Shown in pieces: positions 12,370 through 22,846 of a stretch of 64,000 nt of DNA (position 1 is its first letter; every line of letters starts with the position of its first letter). A program made the translations under genes and the position numbers. The DNA comes from Thinopyrum elongatum (Eukaryota > Streptophyta > Magnoliopsida > Poales > Poaceae): positions 265,477,757 to 265,541,756 of the forward strand of contig CM022298.1 of NCBI GenBank assembly GCA_011799875.1, written 5' to 3'. The notes below the pieces were generated by a model. The model worked only from the letters and a program-made list of their open reading frames with translations, was not told the DNA's origin and made no database searches.

Positions 12370-12779
12370 TAAGCCACCGGGCCTGCCCCGATCGCGCTGC
12401 CGGGCGTCGTCGGGGTAGGTCCTAATAAGTGCACAGGCAGGGGCGCTAAAGAGGCTGATCTCTTGGAGTCTTCTTTGCTTCTTCATTAATCTTGATTCTG
12501 GGCTAGTTTCCAGTTTTCCCGTGCGTTGTGTAAAGCCAATCGTGGTGGGGCCATCTTTGCAATGGCCCGTGAATGACTTTAACGCACGGGTAGAAACTGC
12601 CAATTCACTCTTCCCACCACGCCCTTATCCTTAGCCACGTATGCGGCATGCATCGCATGGGGTAGGTAATGGAGGCGCGTGGCGCGGGAGAGCATCAAGG
12701 CGAGGACCCGGTCTTCTTGAATTGCTGGAGAGGGGCGGCGATTGCTTGTTGAGGGAGCGGCTCCATTTCTTGCTCCACC
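12370..12779. other. Non-coding spacer between the 3' LTR and the antisense promoter of gypsy copy 2
   Basis: About 410 bases inside the element, next to the 3' LTR. A clear purine-rich tract is not obvious at the LTR junction. No gene is seen; it would be the upstream region of the plus-strand frame at 12859. Confidence 0.55.
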
Positions 12780-12787
12780 TATAAAAG
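12780..12787 (+). promoter_or_regulatory. TATA box of the antisense transcription unit in gypsy copy 2
   Basis: TATAAAAG, about 79 bases upstream of the ATG at 12859, followed by a pyrimidine-rich leader. It points away from the 3' LTR and against gag-pol. Confidence 0.5.
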
Positions 12788-12858
12788 GAGGGGCGAAGGG
12801 TGAGCCGAGCCATCCATCTCCAGATCCTTTCTTCCCCTGTTTCTACCTTTCGTTGGTC

Positions 12859-13338
12859 ATGTTGAACAGAAGGGCCCGGGGCCAAGCTCCGGGCTCCAGC
12901 TTGCGCCTAGAGTTATTGAGTGTCGGCGTTCGCGGAGTGAGCCTGGTCCATGCTCGGAGAAGGCGTCATGGACGGGCTACTCGTAGTGTGGGAGATACCA
13001 AGCTCTCCCGTTGTGAGGGAATTCTTGCTCCTTTTTCCATGGTCGTCTTCCTGTTGGGTAGTGCGGTGTCCAGCATCGGGTCACCGCCGCTCGTGGTCTT
13101 GGCGATCGGGTCCTTGGCGTCTCTGGGGCGTGCCCGGGAGGCAAGGCTGGGAATTGTCGGTAAACCCAGCACTGCCCCATCCGGGAGCCGCTGGGATGAT
13201 GTCGATGAGAGGTGCGCCTTCCTGCCCGCCAAGGCGGGGAGGGGCATGTCCCGAGCCCCCTGGCCGGCTTGGTCGCTCACCGTCTCTCCGGGAAAGGCGT
13301 CGGGCTGGAGTCCTGGCGCTTCCCCGAAGCGGTGTTGA
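12859..13338 (+). pseudogene. Antisense frame of gypsy copy 2, 159 codons, product not recognised
   Basis: Starts with ATG at 12859 (MLNRRARGQ) after the TATA box and runs open to 13338, opposite to gag-pol. The N-terminus is basic, and the rest is rich in Ser, Gly and Ala. Other frames stay partly open beyond the stop (an Asp/Glu-rich DEDEAGEYGEGG stretch near 13340-13375), which suggests frameshifts in a longer original protein. Position and promoter layout parallel the antisense B3 frame of copy 3, but no B3 core motif is convincing here. It could also be a chance frame in GC-rich DNA. Confidence 0.4.
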
Positions 13339-14579
13339 TGAAGATGAAGCTGGTGAATACGGAGAAGGCGGGAGGTAGGCCGTCCAGTAGGAGCACGACT
13401 GCATCGACGCATTTGTCTCGTACTGGCGACCTGCTGCCTTATCCCTCCGTCCTCCCTTCCCCTTCCCCGGCACCGTCATCACCGTTTTCTTGGTGACCGG
13501 GGAAAGGGTTGCTCCCCTGGCGCTTCCGCTTCCTCCAGTGGTCTCCTGGCCGACACCTGGCGCCCCTCTCTGCTGGCGCCTGTGCTGGAGCCTTCTGCCT
13601 GGTTCTGGAAGTGGTGACCAGGGAGCCACTGAGGTGCTCCATATGTCTTCCTCCTTCACAGCCTCGCCACTCCCGATCTTGTCAGGCTGTGCTCGGCAAC
13701 CCCTGACGGGGATCGGGGTGGCGTTGTGTCGATGCGCTGCCTATCCCCTTCTCGTCCCACCGCACTACTTGGGATAAGATGGATATGGAGAGGAGTTTAT
13801 GAAGCATTTATCTTTTTTCAATCTTAAACTCGTAGGCATTTGCCAAATTCTAGTTCAAATAATGTAATCTCTCGAGTCCATGTCTGTGTTCTGTAAGGTT
13901 TGTACTTGTATGACCAGCATATTAATGAAAAAGATGAACCTTACTAGGAACTCGTGCATGTATATGTCCACGCAGAGGTGAAATGCCTCTTTATTTTAAA
14001 TAAACGGGTTTTCCCTGGCAGGCTATCCTGCCGGTACCCTTTCTTCATTGTCGGGGAATTGAGCCTACCGGCAAGAAATAGAGGGACCAGCCCCCCGCCA
14101 ACTTCTTTTCATCAAAGGCCACTACGACCATCCAGGCCGAAGCAACGTTCGAGCCAAGGATGGGAGCACCTAAGTTTTGAAGAGTGGCGGGGTTTTCTTA
14201 TGCACAAGTTTTAGCCTACAGAACACTTATGGACAGGAGGTATAACTTATCTGTTTGGTTCGCCGGGGATCGCAGCGTTGGTTCATCTCCCCATCTTCTT
14301 GCAGAAACCGAGTTCTCAGCAGGAACCTGCAGCTTTATGCAGATGAGAATGATGCAGGATGCGATCCTATCTATATGCATATGCAAATGCTCATGAAATG
14401 CTTATGCAAATGCTCTTGGAATGCTTATGCATGCATGCAACTTGGTCGGGGCCCCCCAGTGCTTCGTTTATTTCTCTGGTGCTCAGGGTCATCACCTGGC
14501 TTTGTACAAGGGGTTACATGCAACTCAGGCAAGGCCTATACAAAAGGGTGGCTGCCGGGCAGGGCCCGACAGCCGCGCC
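13339..14579. other. Non-coding 3' region of gypsy copy 2
   Basis: Lies between the antisense frame and the end of pol. It is GC-rich to about 13780 and AT-rich afterwards, with AATGAAA (about 13925) and AAATAAA (about 13998) words that could end the plus-strand transcript. Near 14450-14570 it matches the region after pol in copy 1. No gene was recognised. Confidence 0.5.
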
Positions 14580-17500
14580 TTACGGGTAGAACTTAAAGAG
14601 ATGCTCAATATTCCATGAGTTTTGCAATTGAATGCCATCTCCGGTCTCCAGATGGACTGCGCCAGGTCTGGTGACTCGTACTACCCGGTAAGGGCCTTCC
14701 CACTTCAGCATCAACTTGTTTGTACCCTTGGCGGACTGAACGCGCCTAATGACAAGGTCGCCTTCCTCAAAACATCGGGCATGAACCCTGTGGCTATGAT
14801 AGCGATGCAGGGCTTGCTGATAGCGCACAGCACGCGTAGCAGCCCGGAGATGGTTCTCCTCGAGTAGCACAGCGTCGTCACGCCGGTGCTGATCTTGCGC
14901 TACTTCATCGTAGGCAAGCACTCGAGATGACCCGTAAATGAGTTCAGTGGGGATAACTGCTTCCGCCCCATAGACCATGGAAAAAGGATTCTGCCCGGTA
15001 GCTCGATTTGGTGTCGTTCTGAGGGACCATAGAACTACCGGTAGCTCATCGATCCACCGCCTGCCGTGCTTCTGCAGCATATCAAAGGTTCTTATTTTGA
15101 GTCCCCGTAGCACTTCAGCATTCGCCCTCTCAGCTTGCCCGTTGCTTCTGGGATGTGCGACAGAAGCAAATGAGAGCTTGCTTCCAAGGGCATGAACATA
15201 TTGCATGAAGGCGTGGCTCGTGAATTGGGTGCCGTTGTCGGTAATGATCCTTGCCGGGATTCCAAAACGACACACAAAATCTTTCAAGAACTTGATAGCT
15301 GATTGAGCAGTCACCTTTCTCACGGCAGCAACTTCGGGCCACTTCGTAAACTTGTCGATAGCAATCAACAAGAATTCAAAGCCCCCGATCGCTCGGGCGA
15401 AAGGGCCGAGGATATCGAGCCCCCAGACCAAAAATGGCCATGATAAAGGGATTGTCTGAAGAGCTTGGCCAGGTAGGTGGATTTTCTTGGAATGGAACTG
15501 ACAGGCTTCACATTTGGTGACTAGCTCAACCGCATCTTGGAGGGCTGTGGGCCAATAGAATCCTTGCTGGATTACTTTCCCAACCAGCGCCCTTGATCCA
15601 ATGTGGGAGCCACACATGCCTTTGTGTATCTCAGCCAGCAGTTCCTTCCCTTCTTCCCGGCAGATGCACTTCAATTTCACACCGTTGGGCCTCCTTCTGT
15701 ATAGAGTGTCATCGACAAACTGGTTCATACTGGCCTTCCGGGCTACTCTTTCAGCCTTATCTTGGTCATTGGGGAGTTCTCCGGTTTGGATAAAGTGCAT
15801 TATGTGCCTTGCCCAAGTTGGAGCCTGGGGCTTGGCAACAAGGACTAGCGGCACCTCCTCAACTGCGGGGGCACATTCCTCGTTCGTAGGGACCATGGGT
15901 CCGGCTGGAGGGTGCGGTCCGGCAGGTTGTGAGGAGTTGTTTCCGGCAGGTTCCCTGCCAGGAGCGGATAGCTCTACCAGGAGAGGCTTACCGGAGTCCA
16001 GCTTTCTCCTTTTCCGGGCCATTGTTGCTGGGGATACGAAGGGCTGAGTAAGATGGAGAACAGAAGTTCCTGGTTCCACAGGAAGCTTTTGGGCAGCACA
16101 CTTTGACAGGTGGTCAGCTATGCTGTTTTCCGCACGAGGTATGTGCTCTGTTTGCAACCCGTCAAAGCGCTCCTCCAATCTTCTTACTTCCTCAACGTAT
16201 GCCTCCATCAATGGACTTTGGTAATCCTTGTTGACTTGTCTCACCACAGGCTGTGAGTCTCCTCGAATGATCAGCTTCTTAATTCCCAATTCTGCGGCAA
16301 TCCTGAGCCCGAAAAGGAGCCCTTCATACTCTGCTGTATTGTTGGTTGCCTCTTCCCCGATAAAATGCATCTGGACGATGTACTTCAAGTGTTGCCCGGA
16401 GGGAGTGACGAGAAGCACGCCAGCCCCTGCACCTTGTAGGGAAAAAGCACCATCAAAAAACATGATCCATTCTTGGGGCACCTCCTTGCCGGGGATAACT
16501 ATTTCTGGCACTTCCTCGTCAGAGGTTGGCGTCCATTCTGCGACAAACTCTGCCAATGCCCTGCTCTGGATTGTTGATGTGCTCTCAAACTTCAAACCAA
16601 AACTGGATAACTCCAAAGTCCACTCCAATATTCTGCCAGTAGCCTCAGGGTTCTGGAGTATCCTTTGCAACGGGAAGCGAGTGACAACCGTGATCTCATG
16701 GGCTTGGAAGTAGTGGCGCAGTTTCCTTGAGGCCATGATGAGGCCAAAGATCAATTTTTGCATGCCAGAGTACCTCGATCTAGCCCCCTGTAGCAGGGAA
16801 CTGACGAAGTACACTGGGCGCTGCACTACTTTCTTCCTTGCCGTGTCCTTGGGGTTGTCTTCGCTGTCGTGCTTACCTCTGTCCTGATCCCTATCTGACT
16901 CTGCCAGTCTTTGCTCACTCCCTGTTTCATCCACTTCCCGCTGCGCCACAAAGGCTGCACTAACCACTTGATTGGTTGCCGCCCAGTATAACAGCAACAG
17001 CTCTTGCGGTTTGGGAGCAACCAAGGTGGGCACAGAAGATAGGTAGGCCTTCAACTCTTGCAAAGCCGCATCTGCTTCTGGAGTCCACTTCATGGGCCCT
17101 GCCTTCTTCAAGATTTTGAAGAACGCCAAGGCGCGCTCGACAGGCTTGGAAATGAATCTGCTTAGCATGGCAACGCACCCTGTCAGATGCCTTACACCTT
17201 TGATTGTCTTTGGTGCTTGGATCTGTTCGATGGCTTGGATCTTATCGGGGTTGGCTTTGATCTTCCGATGGGATACAAAGTACCCGAGCAGCTTGCCGGA
17301 GGGAACACCAAATACACACTTCTCCGGGTTCAGCTTCAAGTTGATCTTGCGCAAATTGGCAAATGTCTCCTCCAAATCCTGGATAAGGGTTGATCTGTCC
17401 TTGGTTTTGACCACAATATCATCCATATAATCCTCAATGTTTCTATGCAGTTGTGGCCCAAAACCAATCTGGACTGCCCATGCAAAAGTAGACCCGACAC

Positions 17501-17972
17501 TCTTTAATCGAAAAGGCATGCGGATAAAACAGTACGTACCACACGTGGTGATGAACGAGGTCTTCTCTTCGTCTTCCTTGGACATGAAGATTTGATGATA
17601 CCCAGAATATGCATCCAAAAAGGAGAGCAAATCACAGCCTGAAGTGGAGTCCATGATCTGGTCGATGCGCATCAAGGGAAATGGGTCTTTCGGGCAAGCC
17701 TTGTTGAGATCTGTGAAGTCTATGCAAAGTCTCCATTTCCCATTGGCCTTTCGGATAACCACTGGATTTGCTAACCACGTTGGATGCAGCACTCCTCTGA
17801 CCAAACCAGCTGCCTCAAGTTTCTTGATTTCCTCTGTAATGAACTGCTGCCTCTCCAAGGCCTGCTTCCGGACTTTCTGCTTGATAGGTTGGGCATGTGG
17901 GCAGACAGGAAGGTGGTGCTCGATTACCTCCCTGGGAACACCGGGGATATCAGATGGTTGCCAAGCAAACAC
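14580..17972 (-). CDS. pol: Gypsy copy 2 pol: RT, RNase H, integrase (intact frame, 1130 codons)
   Basis: RT spans about residues 65-245, with LCIDFTDLNKACPKDPFPL (82-100), the catalytic Asp of FLDAYSGYH (D120) and YMDD (182-185). The conserved MPFGL motif reads MPFRL (152-156), an odd substitution. RNase H follows with FDGAF (D507), NTAEYE (545-550), RGDSQ (D572) and a late Asp (D620). Integrase has the zinc site H783, H790, C821, C824 and the triad D853, D912, E948 with the canonical 35-residue spacing, then a C-terminal domain ending NIEHLFKFYP. The listed start is a convenience: the frame is open back to 18011 and is separated from gag-protease only by a TAG at 18012-18014. The product would copy and integrate the element's RNA in cytoplasmic particles and the nucleus. 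Confidence 0.95.
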   Translation of the reverse strand: MFAWQPSDIPGVPREVIEHHLPVCPHAQPIKQKVRKQALERQQFITEEIKKLEAAGLVRGVLHPTWLANPVVIRKANGKWRLCIDFTDLNKACPKDPFPLMRIDQIMDSTSGCDLLSFLDAYSGYHQIFMSKEDEEKTSFITTCGTYCFIRMPFRLKSVGSTFAWAVQIGFGPQLHRNIEDYMDDIVVKTKDRSTLIQDLEETFANLRKINLKLNPEKCVFGVPSGKLLGYFVSHRKIKANPDKIQAIEQIQAPKTIKGVRHLTGCVAMLSRFISKPVERALAFFKILKKAGPMKWTPEADAALQELKAYLSSVPTLVAPKPQELLLLYWAATNQVVSAAFVAQREVDETGSEQRLAESDRDQDRGKHDSEDNPKDTARKKVVQRPVYFVSSLLQGARSRYSGMQKLIFGLIMASRKLRHYFQAHEITVVTRFPLQRILQNPEATGRILEWTLELSSFGLKFESTSTIQSRALAEFVAEWTPTSDEEVPEIVIPGKEVPQEWIMFFDGAFSLQGAGAGVLLVTPSGQHLKYIVQMHFIGEEATNNTAEYEGLLFGLRIAAELGIKKLIIRGDSQPVVRQVNKDYQSPLMEAYVEEVRRLEERFDGLQTEHIPRAENSIADHLSKCAAQKLPVEPGTSVLHLTQPFVSPATMARKRRKLDSGKPLLVELSAPGREPAGNNSSQPAGPHPPAGPMVPTNEECAPAVEEVPLVLVAKPQAPTWARHIMHFIQTGELPNDQDKAERVARKASMNQFVDDTLYRRRPNGVKLKCICREEGKELLAEIHKGMCGSHIGSRALVGKVIQQGFYWPTALQDAVELVTKCEACQFHSKKIHLPGQALQTIPLSWPFLVWGLDILGPFARAIGGFEFLLIAIDKFTKWPEVAAVRKVTAQSAIKFLKDFVCRFGIPARIITDNGTQFTSHAFMQYVHALGSKLSFASVAHPRSNGQAERANAEVLRGLKIRTFDMLQKHGRRWIDELPVVLWSLRTTPNRATGQNPFSMVYGAEAVIPTELIYGSSRVLAYDEVAQDQHRRDDAVLLEENHLRAATRAVRYQQALHRYHSHRVHARCFEEGDLVIRRVQSAKGTNKLMLKWEGPYRVVRVTRPGAVHLETGDGIQLQNSWNIEHLFKFYP

Positions 17973-18011
17973 ATCGATATTCGCCCACAGGAAGGCAACG
18001 AGCGTGCTTTC

Positions 18012-20954
18012 CTATTTGTCATCGAGGGTGGCACTAATGGTGAAAGTACCATCAACGCCAGCCAGCCCTGCAGGGACCTTCTTCACTTGTGGAGCAGCAA
18101 CCTTGGATCTCTTGCTGTTGGAGCTCTCCGGCAAGTCATCAACAGGCGTAGCACACTCCGGGGAGGCGCGCTTCATGAATTCCTTGCCGGAGCCCTTACT
18201 ATCCTTCTTCTTCCCTTTGTTCTCCTTGGCGGGAACTGCCGCTGCTGCTGCCTCTGCCGCGACTGCGTCCCGGTACATCTTGTCCACACAAATGATTGCG
18301 TCTTTCTCATCTGATGGGACGGAAATGACTCCAACTGGCCCTGGCATCTTCAAGACGTTGTAGGCATAGTGGGATGCCGCCATGAACTTAGCCAGGGCTG
18401 GGCGTCCAAGGATTCCATTGTACGGCAAGGGGAGGTCAACCACATCAAACACAATATTTTCAGTCCGGTAGTTCAGCTCTCCCCCAAACGTCACAGGCAA
18501 TGTGATCTTTCCCATAGGATGACTCCCACCGGGATTAACTCCTTGAAACGTGCCGGTGGCTTTTAACTCATCCTCTGCTATCTGAAGCTTGCTGATAACC
18601 TTTGGGGAAATCAGATTCAACCCGGCCGCGCCATCCACCGACATCTTCGTGACCTTGAGGTTGCGGATTGTTGGAGAGACCAACAACGGCAAACATCCTA
18701 CCGCGGTGGCGCGGTCAGGATGATCCTCTTCGTAAAAAATGATGGGCGTGCGTGACCATTTGAGTGGTTCCCGGGCCCCTGGCGCTGGTTCCACGGCATT
18801 AACCTCACGCGCCCACCGCTTGAGTTGGCAGTGAGAGGCGTGTAGGGACGCACCCCCGTCAATGCACAGGCAGTCAGTGGCCTTCTGGAACTCCCGCTCA
18901 CTGGTTTCCTCTTCATCCCCTTCATCACTCTCATCACCGCAGGCTTCCTTCTCTCGATCCCTGGCAGGTTTTCCTTTGTTCCAAAGAGGTCTGCCGGGGC
19001 GATTTACTTCACCGCCATGACCGTTACTGACATTCTGTCCCTTTTCCTTGTCACGCTTCTCATATTCTGCTTTCTGTCTCTTGACAAGCTGCTCAACCTG
19101 ATAACACTCTTGAAGGTCGTGGCCCTTGGTCTGATGGATCTTGCAGTACGGTCCATCACCTTTCCCGGCCCTTTCGGCGGCCACGACCTCCCGGCAGTCA
19201 GAGCACACGGCAGCTTCCTTGCCGGGGGTTTCAGCCTTAACATTCTTGCCGGTACTAGGGATACCCGACCCTTCAACAGACATTACCGTCTTATCCTTGC
19301 GCTTCTTATAGCCCTTCTTGCTCTTCTTCTGACTGGTGGACTCGTCATCATCCTCTGAATCAACATTAATGCAATCCTCCTCTCCGGGCAATTTTCTTCC
19401 CTCCTCCATCCGAGCATACTTATCCACCAAGGTGTAAAGTTCCTTCACAGTCTTGGGCAACCGTACATTCATCTTGGAATGAATCTTCCGGTTGTGCACA
19501 TTGGACTGGAAGGCGGCTATCACAGCTGCCGGATGGATATTTGGGATGTTTCTGTGGACTCTGCTAAATCTCTGCAAATACTTCCGGAGAGTCCCTCCTT
19601 CTTTCTGCTGAAGAAGCTACAGATCACTGGGCCGACCTGGTTCTCGATGGCCGCCAGTGAAGGCACCAATGAACTCATGGCACAAATCAGCCCATGATGA
19701 AATGGAGTTCTCTGGCAGGTGCATCAGCCAAGACCTCACATTGGACTTGAGAGCCAAAGGGAAGTAATTGGTGAATACCTTCTCATCTCTTCCCCCGGCA
19801 GCTTGAACAGCGATGGTGTAGATGCTCAGAAACTCTGCCGGGTTCAGCCTCCCATCGTACTTCTCGGGTATCTCTGGCTTGAACATGTGGATGGATGGCC
19901 AACGGACTTGCCACAGCTCACGAGTAAAGGCAGGGCACCCAACCTCGAAAGGTAGGTACCCGCCAGTATCGAGTGCAGGCTCATTGACATCGGGACCGTC
20001 ACACCCATTGGCCCGGCGGTGGGCGTCGTGGCGTTGCTCAACGACAACGCGTGCGTCTCCCCTCCGACTGTCCTCCGAGGCACGCTGCCGGCCTGGACGC
20101 GCTCGAGGGTCAGAAGAGGCCGTCGAGACGCCATCAGGTTCTTGATTCCGCTACGCCCGTGCTAGCTGCCGTGGCGGGGATTGTACCATGGGGGTGGCCC
20201 CTTCCGTATGACCAGCAACACGGGAAATTGTCGTTGCTTGGGGAGGCTGTGGCGGGCCAGCTCGCAGCGAGCCCCCAGCCTCGGCAAAGCCGAGCAGGCT
20301 CTGGATGGTGGCACGCCATTCATCCATCTGCTCAGCTGCTGGCAGAAACCTCAGCAGCAGTTGAGCCCGCGCCATGGCCTCCGTAGCAGTACTTGGTATT
20401 GGCAATGATGACGCAGATCGCGCCGTCGCTAGGCTCCTGACGGGGCCAGTAGCGACCGTATCACGTCCCCGCTGTTGCGAGGCGGCCACCTGGATGGCAT
20501 GGTGGCGCGGTGATGGCGCTTGAGGGTCAGTAGCTCCACTAGGCGCAGCAGCCTGGTCGACTCATCGCGGGGGAGGTGCACGCGCTGCGGCCACCCCTGT
20601 GGTGGGGGCGGCCGGAGGGCGGCGATTCGCCCCAGACCGAGCGCCATTGCTGCGGCTGTGCCCATCGGTGAGGGGAAGGAGTGTGGATGGAGTAGCCCCT
20701 TCACCCGTACCTCTGGCATCTCCTGCTCCTCCTTCGACCGCAGGGGAAGTGGTGACGGTGCCACCTACCCCGACCACAGCCCCAGCGGCGTCTACACTCT
20801 CGTGCGCCTCTGCGTCCCCCGCAGCATTGGTGGCCGCGAGCGGCGGCGCCTTCGAGGTGGATGGGTGAGCAGCAGCACCGGGCTTCTTCTTGGGCACCAT
20901 TGCCGATGGCGCCGTTGAAGACGAAGATGGTGATGAAGATGATGCTCTGGACAT
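18012..20954 (-). pseudogene. gag: Gypsy copy 2 gag and protease, one in-frame TAG plus upstream frame breaks
   Basis: Translation probably began at the ATG at 20954 (MSRASSSSP), a Ser/Pro/Ala-rich N-terminus that shifts frame several times down to about 19970. The capsid part (EIPEKYDGRLNPAEFLSIY near 19880, then SWADLCHEFIGAF) runs in the frame of 19886-19620, is cut by TAG at 19617-19619, and resumes without a frame change into the 521-codon stretch 19577-18012. That stretch holds the zinc motif Cys-x2-His-x4-His-x4-Cys (YCKIHQTKGHDLQEC, about 19105-19150) and the protease with SVDGAAGLNL near 18640, where the active-site pattern is D-G-A rather than the D-G-G of copies 1, 3 and 4. It ends ATLDDK-stop at 18012. 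Confidence 0.85.
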
Positions 20955-20980
20955 GCTTTCAGGTTCGCGCAAGCGATCCC

Positions 20981-21000
20981 CCTACCCGGCGCGCCAAAGA
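20981..21000 (-). promoter_or_regulatory. Primer-binding region of gypsy copy 2
   Basis: Directly inside the 5' LTR, the minus strand reads TCTTTGGCGCGCCGGGTAGG. The same TTTGGC....AGGTAGGGG pattern follows the 5' LTRs of elements 3, 4 and 6. It is not the initiator-Met type. The tRNA was not identified. Confidence 0.6.
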
Positions 21001-21922
21001 TGTCGCGGGAAACCACGGCCACCTATGGGGCTAAGGGGCCCCTTGCGGGTTCGGCAGGGGGGATGTCACGTTGCACAAAGAGCAGAAGAACATGGGGCAG
21101 CACGACAGAGATCACACGGGCAATTTTACCCAGGTTCGGGCCACCGCGAGGCATAAAACCCTACTTCTGCTTTGGTGGATTGATTGTGGAAAAGTGGTGA
21201 TGGAGCATAGTACACTTGCCCGGCAGGCTTGCCCTCGGGAGGCAATGACGACGCACGTATGAGCGTGGGGGTGTTCAACTTTTCAACCCTTGCTGCAGTT
21301 GCCATGGGCCTCCTTTTATAGGTTAAAGGGGTCACCACAGTGGCAAAACAGTCATTATGCACTGATAAGATAGCAAACAATGCAATCATACCTAATTCTG
21401 CAGGCTGACAGAGTCCATTAAATGCACCGCTCAATGTGACATCATTGCTTGCCCGGCAAGCCTTGCCGGGCTCGTCTTGCTAGCTCCATGCCTGCTTGCT
21501 TCACATGTCGCAGGACGGGTGTCATCTGTAGGTATTTCCTATAGAAAGAGGCCGCCATGTGGCGAATGGCTGCCACTTAATCACTTTGCGGCTTGACACT
21601 GCATTGATCAACGATGTGGGTCGTGGTGAGATGGCTTGGTGAGGTGTCTGTGCCCTCGTGAGTCCCGGCATGCCCTGCCGGGACATCTTGAATGCTTTCT
21701 TTCGGGGGAGCCCTTGTCCTTGCCAGGTCCGCCTGCCCGGCAAGGGAGGCTTTTCTCCTGGTGGTGTCTCGCTTCTCTGTCTTGGTCTTGGCCTTCTTAA
21801 TCTGCCTGCTGGTTCTTCGAAGATCTTGGTCTCTTGTATCTTAACATGGCCTTGGTGTTGTAATCTTGTTCTCGTGCCTGTGCACAATCAGGGCAACAGA
21901 CCCAGGGTTTGTTGCACCGACA
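21001..21922 (-). repeat. 5' LTR of gypsy copy 2
   Basis: Matches 11447-12369 along its whole length, starting TGTCGCGGG and ending CACCGACA in plus orientation. TATA box on the minus strand as CCTTTTATAGG near 21312. Confidence 0.92.
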
Positions 21923-21927
21923 AATTA
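21923..21927. other. Target-site duplication AATTA, right of gypsy copy 2
   Basis: Exact repeat of 11442-11446. Confidence 0.9.
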
Positions 21928-22846
21928 CCATTAGATATTACAAGCACAATAATCAGGATGAAAACCGGTAGCAACCTATGTGAGGAAGCATATCAATTAG
22001 TGCTGCCTTTGACTGGAAGCTGAGATAAGCGACTGACAGGATAGGAACAAGGCAGTCGAGGCAATGAACCACCCAAAGTTTTTGTGCAGTTCAACTGAAA
22101 TCGAGCATCCCTGTTGGCACATATATTGAGAAAGTGAGATTACTGTAATAGTGGCACTAGTTGATGAAACATACACTAACAAATAGAAGCATCCTCATTA
22201 TCCTAATGGGTAAAGTTAGCAACAGAGTAGCCTTGCTTAAAGAGAGGTATTAGTTTATATTATCAGTGCCAATTAGCTCAACACTCAAAGCATTGCCATG
22301 TATCATAGCTTGCAAAGATTTAACATGCAAAGATAAAGGACTTTCTCATGACAGTAGCAAAACAGTAGCACGATACAAATAGAGATGGCAGCACACTAAT
22401 CTAGATGAAGGCATTAGGCCGGTACCAACATGAGCAAGGAAGCTTATTCAACTAGTCCCGGAAGATAAGATAGAGCACTGACTAGAATCATTCAATAGTA
22501 CATAATTTTGTGCACTTCCAATGTATGGTTGACATCACTCTTGTTTACTAGTGCTGAGATTATATCGAGAGATTATCAAGAACTTCCAGCAGAGTTAAAG
22601 CATTGGCTGGGATACAGTTCATTGTATCCTCTTGTGCCGTTCCACTAAAATTTATGAATGACACAACATGATCCCTATTTGCACAAGTAGGAACAAGGTG
22701 AAACCTTCATTAGCTTAGTGAGGAAGGATAGAAAGACAATAGCATATTACTTTAACAATAGCATCAAAGCATGATGACAATACAGTAGCAAAACATTGGC
22801 TCATTGAACCAGTGGCAATAAATTGACATGCAAAACAATATCATTA
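21928..22846. other. Host segment right of gypsy copy 2, downstream of the PLATZ exons
   Basis: AT-rich, no gene seen. It contains further copies of the word TTTGTGCAGTTCAACTGAAAT (about 22080) and a diverged one (about 22632), matching those at 10.3-11.4 kb. A short CA repeat follows at 22909-22922. Confidence 0.55.

Larger units (their letters stand above)
11447..21922 (-). mobile_element. Complete Ty3/gypsy LTR retrotransposon, copy 2
   Basis: A 10,476-base element with two LTRs of 923 and 922 bases starting TGTC and ending GACA, a perfect five-base target duplication, a primer-binding region next to the 5' LTR, gag-protease, and an intact 1130-codon pol frame, all on the minus strand. 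Between pol and the 3' LTR lies 2.2 kb that carries a plus-strand TATA box and antisense frame. The gag part has frame breaks and one in-frame TAG, so the copy is probably inactive, but its LTRs differ little by eye and it is the youngest-looking large element here. It interrupts the host segment that carries the PLATZ exons. Assignment to the Tat/Athila side of gypsy is inference from gene order and the antisense frame. Confidence 0.95.

Noticed and set aside
15593..18363. Plus-strand frames of 60-239 codons opposite pol and gag of copy 2
   Set aside because: Shadows of the intact minus-strand pol and gag frames.
20051..20972. Overlapping plus-strand frames of 75-132 codons
   Set aside because: GC-rich N-terminal part of gag on the minus strand explains them.
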